From positions 1 to 64,000 of the forward strand of contig CAVFNL010000017.1 in assembly GCA_963623875.1 (NCBI GenBank): a stretch of DNA of 64,000 nt. The letters run 5' to 3'. A program made the translations under genes and the position numbers. Positions 16,324 through 25,063 of the stretch are shown here, piece after piece (within the stretch, counting starts at the first letter, position 1; the number at the start of each line of letters is the position of its first letter). The notes below the pieces were generated by a model. It was not told the origin of the DNA, searched no databases, and saw only the letters and a program-made list of their open reading frames with translations. The stretch is from UBA3206 sp963623875 (lineage in GTDB: Bacteria > Bacillota_I > Bacilli_A > Acholeplasmatales > Anaeroplasmataceae).

Positions 16324-18093
16324 ATGAATGATTTAATACAAGAAAAATTAAAATTACTTCCTGAATCTAGTGGATGTTATTTAATGAAAGATAAAAATAA
16401 TAAGGTTATATATGTAGGTAAAGCAAAAGTATTGAAAAATAGAGTGAAATCATATTTCACAGGTGCGCATAATGCTAAAACTACGCTACTTGTTTCTGAA
16501 ATATGTGATTTTGATTATATTATGACATCATCAAATAAAGAATGTTTTATATTAGAAATTAATTTGATAAAACAATATGATCCAAAATATAATATAATGC
16601 TTACAGATGATAAATCATATCCGTATATATTACTTACAAATGAAGTTCATCCACGACTTCTTGTAACAAGAACTTTAGACAAAAGAAAAATAAAAAATGG
16701 TCATTTATTTGGGCCATATCCCAATGTTGGAAGTGCTAGAAAAACATGCGAGTTATTAAATAGAATATATCCGCTAAGAAAATGTAAAAATATTCCAGAT
16801 AAGGAATGCTTATATTATCACATGCATCAATGCTTAGCTCCTTGTATAAATAAAGAAGAGATATCATATGTTGAATATAAAAAAAACATTACTAAATTTT
16901 TAAATGGTGATTCAACAGATATTATAAATTCACTAAAATCAAAAATGGAAGTAGAAGCATCTAATCTAAATTTTGAAGTGGCTAAAGAATATAGAGATTT
17001 AATAAATGATATAAATAACACATGCGAAAAACAAACTATATCTATCTCTAACTTAGAACCTATCGATATATTTGGATTTTATCACGATGAAATCAATTTA
17101 TCAGTATGTGTTTTATATGTTAGGAAAGGTGTTATAGTACAAAACTATTATACAAATTTTCCAATTGTAGGAAGTTATATGGATGTTGTATCAGAATTTA
17201 TGATGCAATTTTATAAAGAACAATCAATATTACCAAAACAAATTCTTATCTCAGAAGAATATTATGACGAGGAATTAAATGAAGCATTATGTGATTTAAT
17301 AAACATCCCTAAAAAAGGAGATAAAAAAGATATTCTTATAATGGCCTCAAAAAACGCAAAAGAAGCGTTAGAAACTAAGAAGACAATTTATGAAAATAAA
17401 GTTGTGCGCTCTATGAACACTATAGAAGAATTAGGACATATATTAGGAATTTCTACACCATATGTTATAGAAGCGTTTGACAATTCAAACCTTTATGGAG
17501 AATTTCCTGTTTCTGGGATGGTTGTTTTTAGAAATGGAAGACCATCTAAAAGTGATTATCGTAAATATCATGTAAAAAGTGTAGTTGGCGCTAATGATTA
17601 TGAAACAATGAAAGAAATTGTAGGAAGACGATATAAAAGGCTTTTAGAAGAAAAAAAGGAACTTCCTGATCTTATTGTGATGGATGGAGGAGTTATCCAA
17701 GTAAATGCTTGTAAAATGGTATTAGATGAAATAGGTGCTAACATTAATGTAATGGGGATTGAAAAAAATGATAAGCATAAAGCTTCTAAAATAATATATA
17801 AAGATAAAGAAATAGATATTGATAAGAATAGCAATTTATATCTACTTTTAGCATCTATTTCTGAGACTGTTCATGATTATGCAATATCATTTTTTAGAAG
17901 CACTAAAGCTAAAGGAATGTTTTCATCAAGACTAGATGGAATCAAAGGATTAGGAACCAAAGGAAAAGAAAAATTACTTAAGCATTTTACAACAATAGAT
18001 AATATTAAAAACGCAAATATTAATGAAATTTCAAGCATTGGAATTAGCTCATCAGTTGCGAAAAAAATAATTGAAAAATTAAATGAAAATTAA
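16324..18093 (+). CDS. uvrC: UvrABC system protein C
   Basis: Makes both incisions around bulky DNA lesions. 589 aa. The N-terminal GIY-YIG nuclease is seen as GCYLMKDKNNKVIYVGKA near residues 19-36. A Cys-containing region and a UVR motif (about 195-230) bind UvrB. The C-terminal RNase-H-like domain shows AFDNSNLYGEFPVSGMVVF and LPDLIVMDGG, where the usual GGKGQ is GGVIQ. Two helix-hairpin-helix motifs close the protein. SD AAAGGTGG. No other uvr genes are adjacent. Confidence 0.95.
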   Translation: MNDLIQEKLKLLPESSGCYLMKDKNNKVIYVGKAKVLKNRVKSYFTGAHNAKTTLLVSEICDFDYIMTSSNKECFILEINLIKQYDPKYNIMLTDDKSYPYILLTNEVHPRLLVTRTLDKRKIKNGHLFGPYPNVGSARKTCELLNRIYPLRKCKNIPDKECLYYHMHQCLAPCINKEEISYVEYKKNITKFLNGDSTDIINSLKSKMEVEASNLNFEVAKEYRDLINDINNTCEKQTISISNLEPIDIFGFYHDEINLSVCVLYVRKGVIVQNYYTNFPIVGSYMDVVSEFMMQFYKEQSILPKQILISEEYYDEELNEALCDLINIPKKGDKKDILIMASKNAKEALETKKTIYENKVVRSMNTIEELGHILGISTPYVIEAFDNSNLYGEFPVSGMVVFRNGRPSKSDYRKYHVKSVVGANDYETMKEIVGRRYKRLLEEKKELPDLIVMDGGVIQVNACKMVLDEIGANINVMGIEKNDKHKASKIIYKDKEIDIDKNSNLYLLLASISETVHDYAISFFRSTKAKGMFSSRLDGIKGLGTKGKEKLLKHFTTIDNIKNANINEISSIGISSSVAKKIIEKLNEN

Positions 18094-18178
18094 TTTTTTA
18101 AATATCAAAAAAATGTATTGTATTATAAAAAAAATCAAGTAAAATAAAATTATAGAAAATTAGTGAAGGGTGATAAAA

Positions 18179-19744
18179 ATGGTTGAAAGATTATTGTCAA
18201 AATTAAAAGAAGCAGTATCATCAGTACTGCCTATTTCTCTTTTAGTCCTCGTACTTTGTGCAACCCCTTTAGTCGATTTAAATGCTAAAGAAATTGTAAC
18301 ATTTATCATATGTTCATTCTTCTTAATATTTGGAATTGCTTTGTTTAATGTAGGTATTGATTTATCTATTGAACCAATGGGTAAAGAAGTAGGAAGTACG
18401 CTTGTTAAAACTAAAAAAATGAAACTAATTCTAGGAGTATGTTTTGCATTAGGTGTATTAATTACAATAGCCGAACCTGACTTATCTGTGCTTGCTAATC
18501 AATTAAAAGACGCAATACCTTCAATGTTTGGATTATCAGGTAATTATGTATTAATAATTGCGATAGGACTTGGTGTTGGTATATTTACTATCATTGGTGT
18601 ATTAAAAATACTTACTAAAAGAGATTTGTCACAAATATTGTTATATTTTTATATGATGTTATTTGCATTCGCATCCATATTAATATTTAAAGGTAATGGT
18701 GAATTTATTGCGATTTCATTTGACTCAGGTGGAGTTACAACAGGACCAGTTACAGTACCATTTATAATGGCTTTAAGTGCAGGATTTAGTTTGACTGTTG
18801 GTGGAAGAGATAGTAAAGAAAATTCATTCGGATTAATAGCCTTATCTTCAATAGGACCTATTCTTGTCGTTGTTCTATTAGGACTTACAATAAAGAGTGG
18901 TGAACTTGCAAATCTTGTAAAAGATTATAATCAAGAGGCACCTAACAATTATGGACTTGATATAAGTGCTTCATATATAATTGAAGATATATTAACAAAC
19001 CTTAAAGATATTTTAATAGCTTTAGGATTGATTTTTACATTCTTTATTATTATTGAATTAATATTTATTAAATTGCCAGCAAAAAATATTAAAGTTATTT
19101 TTGTAGGAGTATTATATGAACTAGTAGGACTTGTAATGTTCCTTACAGCTGCTAAAATAGGATTCCTTCCTATTGGATTCAAAATAGGAAAAGAATTAGC
19201 ATCCAATAAGCCTGCCCTTATAATTATAGGATTTATAATAGGAGCATTTACAGTACTTGCAGAACCTGCTGTAAGAACACTTACAAAGCAAGTAGATGAA
19301 GTAACACTAGGAGCTATTTCTAAGAAAACATTATTAATAGCATTATCAATAGGTGTAGGTATTTCATTAATGTTATCTATGATACGTATAATATTTGATT
19401 TCTCTATTCTTTATTATGTGATTCCTGGATATTTAATTATATTTGGACTTTCATTCTTTGTTCCAAAAATATATACAGGTATTGCGGCAGATGCCGGAGG
19501 AGTTGCGAGTGGACCTCTTACAACATCATTCGTATTACCTCTTGCGATAGGTGCTTGTTCAGTACTTTGTAGCGAGTCTATATTTGATAATGGATATGGA
19601 ATAGTTGCGATGGTTGCGATGACACCACTTATTACAATTCAATTGTTAGGATTTAAATCAGTAGTAACTCGTAAAGTACGTGAAAATAAACGCTTTAAAA
19701 ATATGGAAAAGACTATTGATGATAATACAATCATCAACTTTTAG
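18179..19744 (+). CDS. DUF1538 tandem-repeat membrane protein, putative transporter
   Basis: 521 aa, roughly 12 hydrophobic segments. It is an internal duplication: the first half carries AEPDLSVLANQ and DSGGVTTGPVTVP (D182), the second AEPAVRTLTKQ and DAGGVASGPLTTS (D438), 256 residues apart. The paired (E)P and D-x-GG-V-x-x-GP motifs look like pore or substrate-site elements of a two-fold pseudosymmetric transporter (inference). The ATG is 8 nt after GAAGGG; a GTG nine bases upstream is less likely. Two PII-like genes follow within 9 and 2 nt, which suggests that a PII-type switch gates it. The substrate is unknown. Confidence 0.75.
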   Translation: MVERLLSKLKEAVSSVLPISLLVLVLCATPLVDLNAKEIVTFIICSFFLIFGIALFNVGIDLSIEPMGKEVGSTLVKTKKMKLILGVCFALGVLITIAEPDLSVLANQLKDAIPSMFGLSGNYVLIIAIGLGVGIFTIIGVLKILTKRDLSQILLYFYMMLFAFASILIFKGNGEFIAISFDSGGVTTGPVTVPFIMALSAGFSLTVGGRDSKENSFGLIALSSIGPILVVVLLGLTIKSGELANLVKDYNQEAPNNYGLDISASYIIEDILTNLKDILIALGLIFTFFIIIELIFIKLPAKNIKVIFVGVLYELVGLVMFLTAAKIGFLPIGFKIGKELASNKPALIIIGFIIGAFTVLAEPAVRTLTKQVDEVTLGAISKKTLLIALSIGVGISLMLSMIRIIFDFSILYYVIPGYLIIFGLSFFVPKIYTGIAADAGGVASGPLTTSFVLPLAIGACSVLCSESIFDNGYGIVAMVAMTPLITIQLLGFKSVVTRKVRENKRFKNMEKTIDDNTIINF

Positions 19745-19753
19745 AGGTGTTAT

Positions 19754-20116
19754 ATGGAAACAAAGAAAAAAGCACTTGATGCGCCAGTAAAACTTAAAAT
19801 GTTAATTACAATAGTAAATAGGAAAAAAGCCGATTTTTATACATCTGTCCTTGAAGGATTTGATGTTGTAAGTAGTGAAATTGTTTATGGTAATGGACTT
19901 GCAAGTCAACAAATACTTGCATACCTAGGATTAAACAAAACAGAAAAAGCTGTAATATTTTCGATAGTTAAAGAAACTATGGTAAAAGATATACTTGCGG
20001 CATACGAAGATAAATATTTTAAAATAAAAGATGGAAAAGGTGTTGCGTTTACTATTCCATTATCGCAAATGATTGGAATAAATGCTTATAAATTCTTATC
20101 TAACATGGAGGATTAA
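19754..20116 (+). CDS. PII-like protein A of the DUF1538 module
   Basis: 120 aa. KLKMLITIVNRKKADFYTSVLEGF is a ferredoxin-like beta-alpha start, and the end GKGVAFTIPLSQMIGI resembles the C-terminal strand of PII proteins. The T-loop signature of GlnB is absent, and the GARGGT-type segment is replaced by VYGNGLASQQILAYLGL. SD AGAGGTG. It is probably a diverged PII-like sensor that pairs with the next gene. No glutamine synthetase or ammonium transporter is nearby. Confidence 0.65.
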   Translation: METKKKALDAPVKLKMLITIVNRKKADFYTSVLEGFDVVSSEIVYGNGLASQQILAYLGLNKTEKAVIFSIVKETMVKDILAAYEDKYFKIKDGKGVAFTIPLSQMIGINAYKFLSNMED

Positions 20117-20118
20117 TC

Positions 20119-20487
20119 ATGGGAAAGTCAAATTATAATTTAATTGTTGTAATAGTTAATGAAGGATTTTCAACTGAAGTAATGGATGCGGCACGTGAAG
20201 TAGGTGCCAGAGGAGGAACTGTAATCAGAGGAAGAGGTACTGCTAAAGAAGAATCTCTTGCAAAATTTAAGATTTTCATGACTCCTGAAAAAGAAATGGT
20301 ATTAATTATTTCTGATGATGAAATTAAGGAAGATATACTTGTGGCTATAAATAATAAATGCGGTCTTAATAGCGATGCACATGGTATAGTATTTACATTA
20401 CCTGTTGATGATGTAGTAGGACTTAAGGCTAAGAAAGTTACAGAAGAAGAAATTGAAAATGCTGAAAATACAAAAAAAGAGATGTAA
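20119..20487 (+). CDS. PII family signal protein B of the DUF1538 module
   Basis: 122 aa. NLIVVIVNEGFSTEVMDAAREVGARGG and TVIRGRGT match the PII core around the base of the T-loop, and HGIVFTLPVDDVVGL matches the C-terminal strand. No uridylylated Tyr of classical GlnB is seen. The C-terminal tail is charged (KKVTEEEIENAENTKK). It starts 2 nt after gene A, so the two PII-like proteins may form mixed trimers (inference). A terminator overlaps its stop. Confidence 0.75.
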   Translation: MGKSNYNLIVVIVNEGFSTEVMDAAREVGARGGTVIRGRGTAKEESLAKFKIFMTPEKEMVLIISDDEIKEDILVAINNKCGLNSDAHGIVFTLPVDDVVGLKAKKVTEEEIENAENTKKEM

Positions 20488-20500
20488 AAATCTCTTTTTT
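20472..20500. terminator. Bidirectional terminator after the PII genes
   Basis: AAAAAAGAGAT pairs with ATCTCTTTTTT. It serves the + strand module and the convergent U32 gene. Confidence 0.8.
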
Positions 20501-22736
20501 ATAATATTTCTCTTTTAAAATATCCACGTGTTTCTTTTTTGCTATCAAAACAAGACGTAGGGTTTGAAGGATTATTTAATTTATTCTTATAGATTTTAAT
20601 AATTCTTTCACATTCTTTTTCATCTTCTGTAGTAAATTGTAGTCTTATTCTATTAGTTAATTTTAAAACATCATTTAAGTTATCAATTAAATTTAATGCT
20701 TTTTCATTATAGATATGTGTAATACAATTCTTTCTTGAAGTTAAGAATTTTGAATATGAATCTTCTAGTACATATTCATGATTTGCACACTTTCCACATT
20801 CTCCATATTTTTTAATAGGACAATATTTAAGTGTCATTAAGTTTTGATGACCATAAACGATTATTTCAACATTAGGATTAGAATTATATTTATTCTTGTA
20901 AGAATTTATTATCTCTTTTGTCTCGTTATAAGACATTTCAAGAGATATAGTCACAACATCTACACCTTGTTGATGTAGGTAATATATAGTATCTGAATTA
21001 CAAACATTAAATGAATAATCAGATACTAAAACTTCATCTTTGTTATTTAATTTATTATAATAAATTCCACCATAACTTCCTATAAGTATAGGGCCTTTTG
21101 TTTTATGATATGAGGCATTAACATATGAAGTGTAATTGTCCTCATAATATATAGCATCTAAACCATATTTTAAGCACATATCGTACTGCGCTTTAGTTGT
21201 ACAAAATGCAGTAAGCATTATTTGACATTCTTTATAATCTATAGGACTAATATTAGTATTATCAATAAAATCAGATCTCTTATTTTGAAAGTATGAAGTA
21301 ATATTAGATACAAGATCGCGTCTTGCTTCATTGATAGAAGAAATAGTCATAAATAAATCGCCTTCAAGATGATTATCTATGCTATCTAAATATAATGAAG
21401 TATCTTGTAGTTTCTTTAACTGCTTAATAAGTGTTGTATCATCAATAGGTCTAGAGGATGCAATAGAGAATACATTAGAAGATTCACCTTTAAATTTAAT
21501 ACCATTTATTTCTGTTTTTAATACAAGTTTTTCATTAACCCTACCATAACATGAAATTGTAATACCCTTCTTAAATTCATTTGTAATAGAAAGTTCAATA
21601 GAAGAATCAACCATCTTATATATTTTAGTGCCTTTATCAAAATTCTTATATATATTTAAATAACAGGATTTATTAGATTTATTAATTTCATTCATTGATA
21701 AATCATACATATTATCTATTGTAAAGAAATAATCTTCACCACTTGCAATACGTATTCTGTCTCCTACTTGTAAATCTTTAGTTAATGAAACTAAAGTAAG
21801 ATTTGATACTTTTTTATCAATAATACCTACTAAAGCACCTTCATTGTTTGCTTTTGTAATATCACAAATAGAACCTTTCTCTTCATTGAATAAGAAACCT
21901 TTCGTATAATTTCTATGGAATACATTATCTAGTCCTTTTGGATTATAATTCTTATCGTCTAATTTTTTTCTATATTCACCAATGACAATTTTTACATAAT
22001 CTGGATCTTTCATTCTTCCTTCAATTTTTAGTGAATCAACACCAATCTCTTTAAGTTCACTAATATTTGCGGAAGTATTTAAATCTCTCATTGATAAATG
22101 AAAAGCTTCCTCAATAAAATTGCCATCTTTATATAATTTATATTTTCTTCTACAATTTTGAGCACAACGACCTCTATTACCACTGCGTAGTGTTAACATT
22201 GAAGAGAAAAGACACCCTCCACTGTATGATACACAAAGAGCACCATGGGCAAATATTTCAATAGGCATAGAAGAAGATTTTTTGATGTTTTTAATTTCAT
22301 CAATTGAAACTTCACGTGCTAAAACGCATCTATGCGCACCAAGGCCTTCAAAGAAGTATACATCATTTAAATCTTTAATACCTGCTTGTGTTGATATATG
22401 AGCTTCCATAGAAGGGCAATGTTCTATAACATAATTAATCATAGAAAAATCTGCAAGTATTAAACCATCAACACCCATTTCATAAAGAGTTTTAATATAT
22501 TCTTTACAATCTTCAATCTCGTTCTCTTTAAGTTCGGTATTAACTGTAACGTATATTTTTTTATTAAGTTCGTGAGCTAAAGATAAACAATATTTTAATT
22601 CTTCTAAACTTAAATTCTTTGCATAAGCTCTAGCACCAAATCGTTCTGTTGCCAAATACACTGCGTCACATCCGTTATATAAAGCTTGTTTGAAACAATC
22701 TATGTCTCCTGCAGGAGCAAGTAATTCTGTAAACAT
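20499..22736 (-). CDS. U32 family protein, RlhA/YdcP-like
   Basis: 745 aa. The N-terminal U32 domain opens ELLAPAGDIDCFKQALYNGCDAVYLA and includes the hallmark EIFAHGALCVSYSGGC and GNRGRCAQNCRRKY, whose cysteines are the likely Fe-S ligands. A DUF3656-like middle part and a second U32-like part (CPIKKYGECGKC near the end) follow. Long U32 proteins of this type act in prephenate-dependent RNA hydroxylation (RlhA on 23S rRNA, TrhP on tRNA) rather than as proteases. SD GGTGAT. The RNA target cannot be set by eye. Confidence 0.85.
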   Translation of the reverse strand: MFTELLAPAGDIDCFKQALYNGCDAVYLATERFGARAYAKNLSLEELKYCLSLAHELNKKIYVTVNTELKENEIEDCKEYIKTLYEMGVDGLILADFSMINYVIEHCPSMEAHISTQAGIKDLNDVYFFEGLGAHRCVLAREVSIDEIKNIKKSSSMPIEIFAHGALCVSYSGGCLFSSMLTLRSGNRGRCAQNCRRKYKLYKDGNFIEEAFHLSMRDLNTSANISELKEIGVDSLKIEGRMKDPDYVKIVIGEYRKKLDDKNYNPKGLDNVFHRNYTKGFLFNEEKGSICDITKANNEGALVGIIDKKVSNLTLVSLTKDLQVGDRIRIASGEDYFFTIDNMYDLSMNEINKSNKSCYLNIYKNFDKGTKIYKMVDSSIELSITNEFKKGITISCYGRVNEKLVLKTEINGIKFKGESSNVFSIASSRPIDDTTLIKQLKKLQDTSLYLDSIDNHLEGDLFMTISSINEARRDLVSNITSYFQNKRSDFIDNTNISPIDYKECQIMLTAFCTTKAQYDMCLKYGLDAIYYEDNYTSYVNASYHKTKGPILIGSYGGIYYNKLNNKDEVLVSDYSFNVCNSDTIYYLHQQGVDVVTISLEMSYNETKEIINSYKNKYNSNPNVEIIVYGHQNLMTLKYCPIKKYGECGKCANHEYVLEDSYSKFLTSRKNCITHIYNEKALNLIDNLNDVLKLTNRIRLQFTTEDEKECERIIKIYKNKLNNPSNPTSCFDSKKETRGYFKREIL

Positions 22737-23112
22737 AATATATCACCAAATAGATTATATATTATTTTTTGTTAAAAAGAAATATTAAGAGATTATTAAC
22801 AAGCTTTTTTATAATAGATAACTAAAATATTAAATGAAAATATTTTTAATATTAAAATTATTTTTTAGGTTCAATTGATTCTTTTTAGCCGTATGGTAAA
22901 ATTATTATACTGATGGATGAAAATATCAAACTAAAAAAGAATATAAACTAAGATTAAATGTGTTATTGTGGTTGATTGTCATAAATAATGTTTTAAATCA
23001 ACTATTTAAAAAAAACATATTATATTAATTGTTGATTTAATGAAAAATTGTTATAAGTATTTCTAAGTGATAAAACATTTTGAAATTATGAATTAATAAA
23101 CTTGCATTTTGC
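22737..23112. other. Gene-free stretch
   Basis: Very AT-rich and without a usable ORF. A weak promoter-like pair (TTGATT 22875-region with TTATAC near 22910) precedes a 12-codon ORF, MDENIKLKKNIN. A 9-bp inverted repeat TAAATCAAC/GTTGATTTA (22994-23002 and 23031-23039) is seen. Otherwise nothing is recognised; it may be decayed sequence linked to the broken gene that follows. Confidence 0.4.
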
Positions 23113-23130
23113 TTGGTGGAGGAATATTTT

Positions 23131-23590
23131 ATGGTTATCAGTTTTGATAAATCTGAATTTTATACTGATAATTTAGTAGAATTATGCTATAAAAATTCAA
23201 ATAGAAAAAGGAAAATATACCAAATAAAAGGTGAAGATAAAATAAATTTTGGTGAAGAAAAAATAATTTTTGATTTAATTGTTAAAGATAAATTTTTTCA
23301 AAAAACAAATAATTCTTTATTTTCTATTTCTTGTATTCGTTTTCCCTTTTGTTATATTCTCTGGCGTTTTGCCAACTGCAAATTATAGAAAATATAGATT
23401 TGAAATTAAATCAAATTGTAGAGTTAGTTTTATTGATGGAAAACTTTTATTAACTTATGATGATAAAGAAGAGATGATTAAATATAGGGTGAAGAAATAC
23501 ACTTATATATTTTTACTGCTTTCTATATTATGGATTTTGATTTTATCATGTATTACCATTTTGATTATTTCGATAATAAAATCATGTTGA
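23131..23590 (+). pseudogene. Frameshifted two-TM membrane protein
   Basis: Frame 1 starts at ATG with SD TGGAGGAAT and encodes a soluble N-terminus (MVISFDKSEFYTDN...), ending at 23388. The frame shifted by +1 carries the rest: a hydrophobic segment (LYFLFLVFVFPFVIFSGVLP), a soluble middle, and a second segment (YIFLLLSILWILILSCITIL) to 23590. The joined product would be about 150 aa with an N-out/loop/TM layout. The shift falls in TTTTTTCAAAAAAC near 23290-23306. It is either a real +1 mutation or a homopolymer error; the A-AAA-AAC run would give -1, not the +1 needed. Confidence 0.6.
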
Positions 23591-23854
23591 TAATGAGTAT
23601 GATAAAATAGATAAATGTAAAACTCTAGTAAAATCAACAAAATAATATCTTGTTGTTTGTGGTTAAAGAAACATAAAAATTTACTATGTTAAGACATATT
23701 GAAAAGGTGATAGTAAATATATCAATTTTGATGATAAGATAATTATGCCAAATTTCTTTAAGCTAAAAACTAAATCAAAAGAGTTTTGATAAATATCAAG
23801 CATTTATTTATGAAAAATAAAAGTATTATGTTATAATTTTTTTAGGTGATTATT
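23591..23854 (+). other. Decayed intergenic stretch
   Basis: Only short open fragments occur, such as one ending YINFDDKIIMPNFFKLKTKS, with upstream stops and no SD. It probably belongs to the remains of the preceding membrane-protein locus. A -10-like TATAAT precedes the glutaredoxin gene (about 23833-23838). Confidence 0.35.
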
Positions 23855-24169
23855 ATGATTATTGTATATGGTTCAGAGTATTGTCCTCATTGTAGACAAT
23901 TAAAAAAGAATTTTGATTATTATAATATTTCTTATGAATATAGAGATATTACAAGCTCAATGAAAATATTAAAAGAATTTTTGGGTTTAAGGGATAATAA
24001 CCTTATATTTAGCAATGTAAAAGAAGAAGGAAAGGTTGGAATTCCTGTTCTTTTAATAAATGATTTCTTAACTTTTGATTGGCAAGGCTATCTAGAAGAA
24101 AAAGGAATTGAAAAAATATATGAAGAGGATGATGTAATATCATGTTCTATAAAGGATGGTAGATGTTAA
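23855..24169 (+). CDS. Glutaredoxin-like protein with C-terminal Cys tail (1)
   Basis: 104 aa thioredoxin-fold protein. The redox motif is C10-P-H-C13 right after the first strand, and VGIPVL holds the cis-Pro. After the fold comes FDWQGYLEEKG, then a tail SCSIKDGRC with C97 and C104. The paralog two genes downstream has the same layout. The start is the ATG after AGGTG. It is likely a cytosolic thiol-disulfide reductase; whether it uses thioredoxin reductase, a low-molecular-weight thiol or the flavin/PPOX neighbour is unknown. Its stop is 1 nt before the next preferred start. Confidence 0.8.
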   Translation: MIIVYGSEYCPHCRQLKKNFDYYNISYEYRDITSSMKILKEFLGLRDNNLIFSNVKEEGKVGIPVLLINDFLTFDWQGYLEEKGIEKIYEEDDVISCSIKDGRC

Positions 24170-24170
24170 G

Positions 24171-24647
24171 ATGTTTAGAGATATGCGCAGATTTGTACAA
24201 AAAGCCACAAAAGAAGAATGTGATAGAATCTTAGAGAGCGAGTGGAGAGGTGTATTATCTGTAATTGGGGATGATATGTATCCATATGGTATCCCAATGG
24301 ATTTTTATTACGACAAAGACAGGCACAAAATATATTTCCATGGTGCTAAAGAAGGACATAAAATTGATTCTATAAGAAAAAATAATAAAGTGTGTTTTAC
24401 ACTTTATGATAGCGGACACAAAGAAAATGATGAGTGGTATTATAGAATTTTATCAGTTGTGGTATTTGGTAAAATAAAAGAAGTTTTAGATGAAGATGTA
24501 GTGATGCTTGCATTAAACAAAATAGGTGAAAAGTATATGCCAAGTCTAGAAATTGTAAGTGAAACCATTAGTAAACATAAAAATAATGCTTTAGTTTTAG
24601 AACTTGATATAGAACACGTTAGTGGAAAGCATATAAAGGAGAAATAA
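24171..24647 (+). CDS. Pyridoxamine 5'-phosphate oxidase-fold (PPOX) protein
   Basis: 158 aa from MFRDMRRFVQK; an ATG 15 bases upstream would overlap the previous gene. The split-barrel FMN-binding fold is shown by GVLSVIGDDMYPYGIPMDFYYD and IYFHGAKEGHKIDSIRKNNKVCFT, typical of the NimA/PPOX-like group. True PdxH is unlikely because of the group signature. Such proteins bind flavin and reduce small molecules, for example nitro compounds in NimA. It lies between two paralogous glutaredoxin-like genes, 1 nt from each, so the three form one operon. Confidence 0.82.
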   Translation: MFRDMRRFVQKATKEECDRILESEWRGVLSVIGDDMYPYGIPMDFYYDKDRHKIYFHGAKEGHKIDSIRKNNKVCFTLYDSGHKENDEWYYRILSVVVFGKIKEVLDEDVVMLALNKIGEKYMPSLEIVSETISKHKNNALVLELDIEHVSGKHIKEK

Positions 24648-24648
24648 T

Positions 24649-24957
24649 ATGTTAAAAGTTTACGGGACAGAAGATTGTCCAGATTGTAGAGATTGTAAAA
24701 AGAATTTTGATAAATATAATATTGAATATGAATTTTTAAATATTAAAGAACTTAAAAATTTAAAACAATTTTTAATCTATAGAGATTCATATCCAGAAGT
24801 GTTTGATAGACTTAAAAAAGTCCACGATATTGGTATTCCATGTATTGTAGATAATGATAATGTTTTTTGCGATTGGGAAACTTATTTAAAAAATAAGGGA
24901 TATAGTGTGATTCAAACATCTAATGAATCATGCAGTATATTTAATAAAAATTGCTAA
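24649..24957 (+). CDS. Glutaredoxin-like protein with C-terminal Cys tail (2)
   Basis: 102 aa, paralog of the gene two places upstream. Active site C10-P-D-C13, an extra Cys three residues on (CPDCRDC), IGIPCIV with the cis-Pro, FCDWETYLKNKG, and a terminal SCSIFNKNC with C95 and C102. The matching tails, CSI followed by a final Cys with equal spacing, imply a conserved role such as a resolving or metal-binding pair (inference). SD AAAGGAGAA. Confidence 0.8.
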   Translation: MLKVYGTEDCPDCRDCKKNFDKYNIEYEFLNIKELKNLKQFLIYRDSYPEVFDRLKKVHDIGIPCIVDNDNVFCDWETYLKNKGYSVIQTSNESCSIFNKNC

Positions 24958-25063
24958 AAGAATATAAAAATTTTAAATATATGTGATATTTATAAATTTA
25001 CTTTTAAGATTTAGTAAAAAATGTTATAATATTAATTACATAATATATGAAAGGATATTTAAT

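Noticed and set aside
23290..23310. Programmed -1 frameshift at A-AAA-AAC in the membrane-protein gene
   Set aside because: Joining the two frames needs +1 (or -2), not -1, so the heptamer cannot explain it.
24983..25063. N-terminal extension of DAHP synthase
   Set aside because: It covers the promoter region (TATAAT at 25024-25029) and lacks an SD; the ATG at 25064 has GAAAGGAT and matches family starts.
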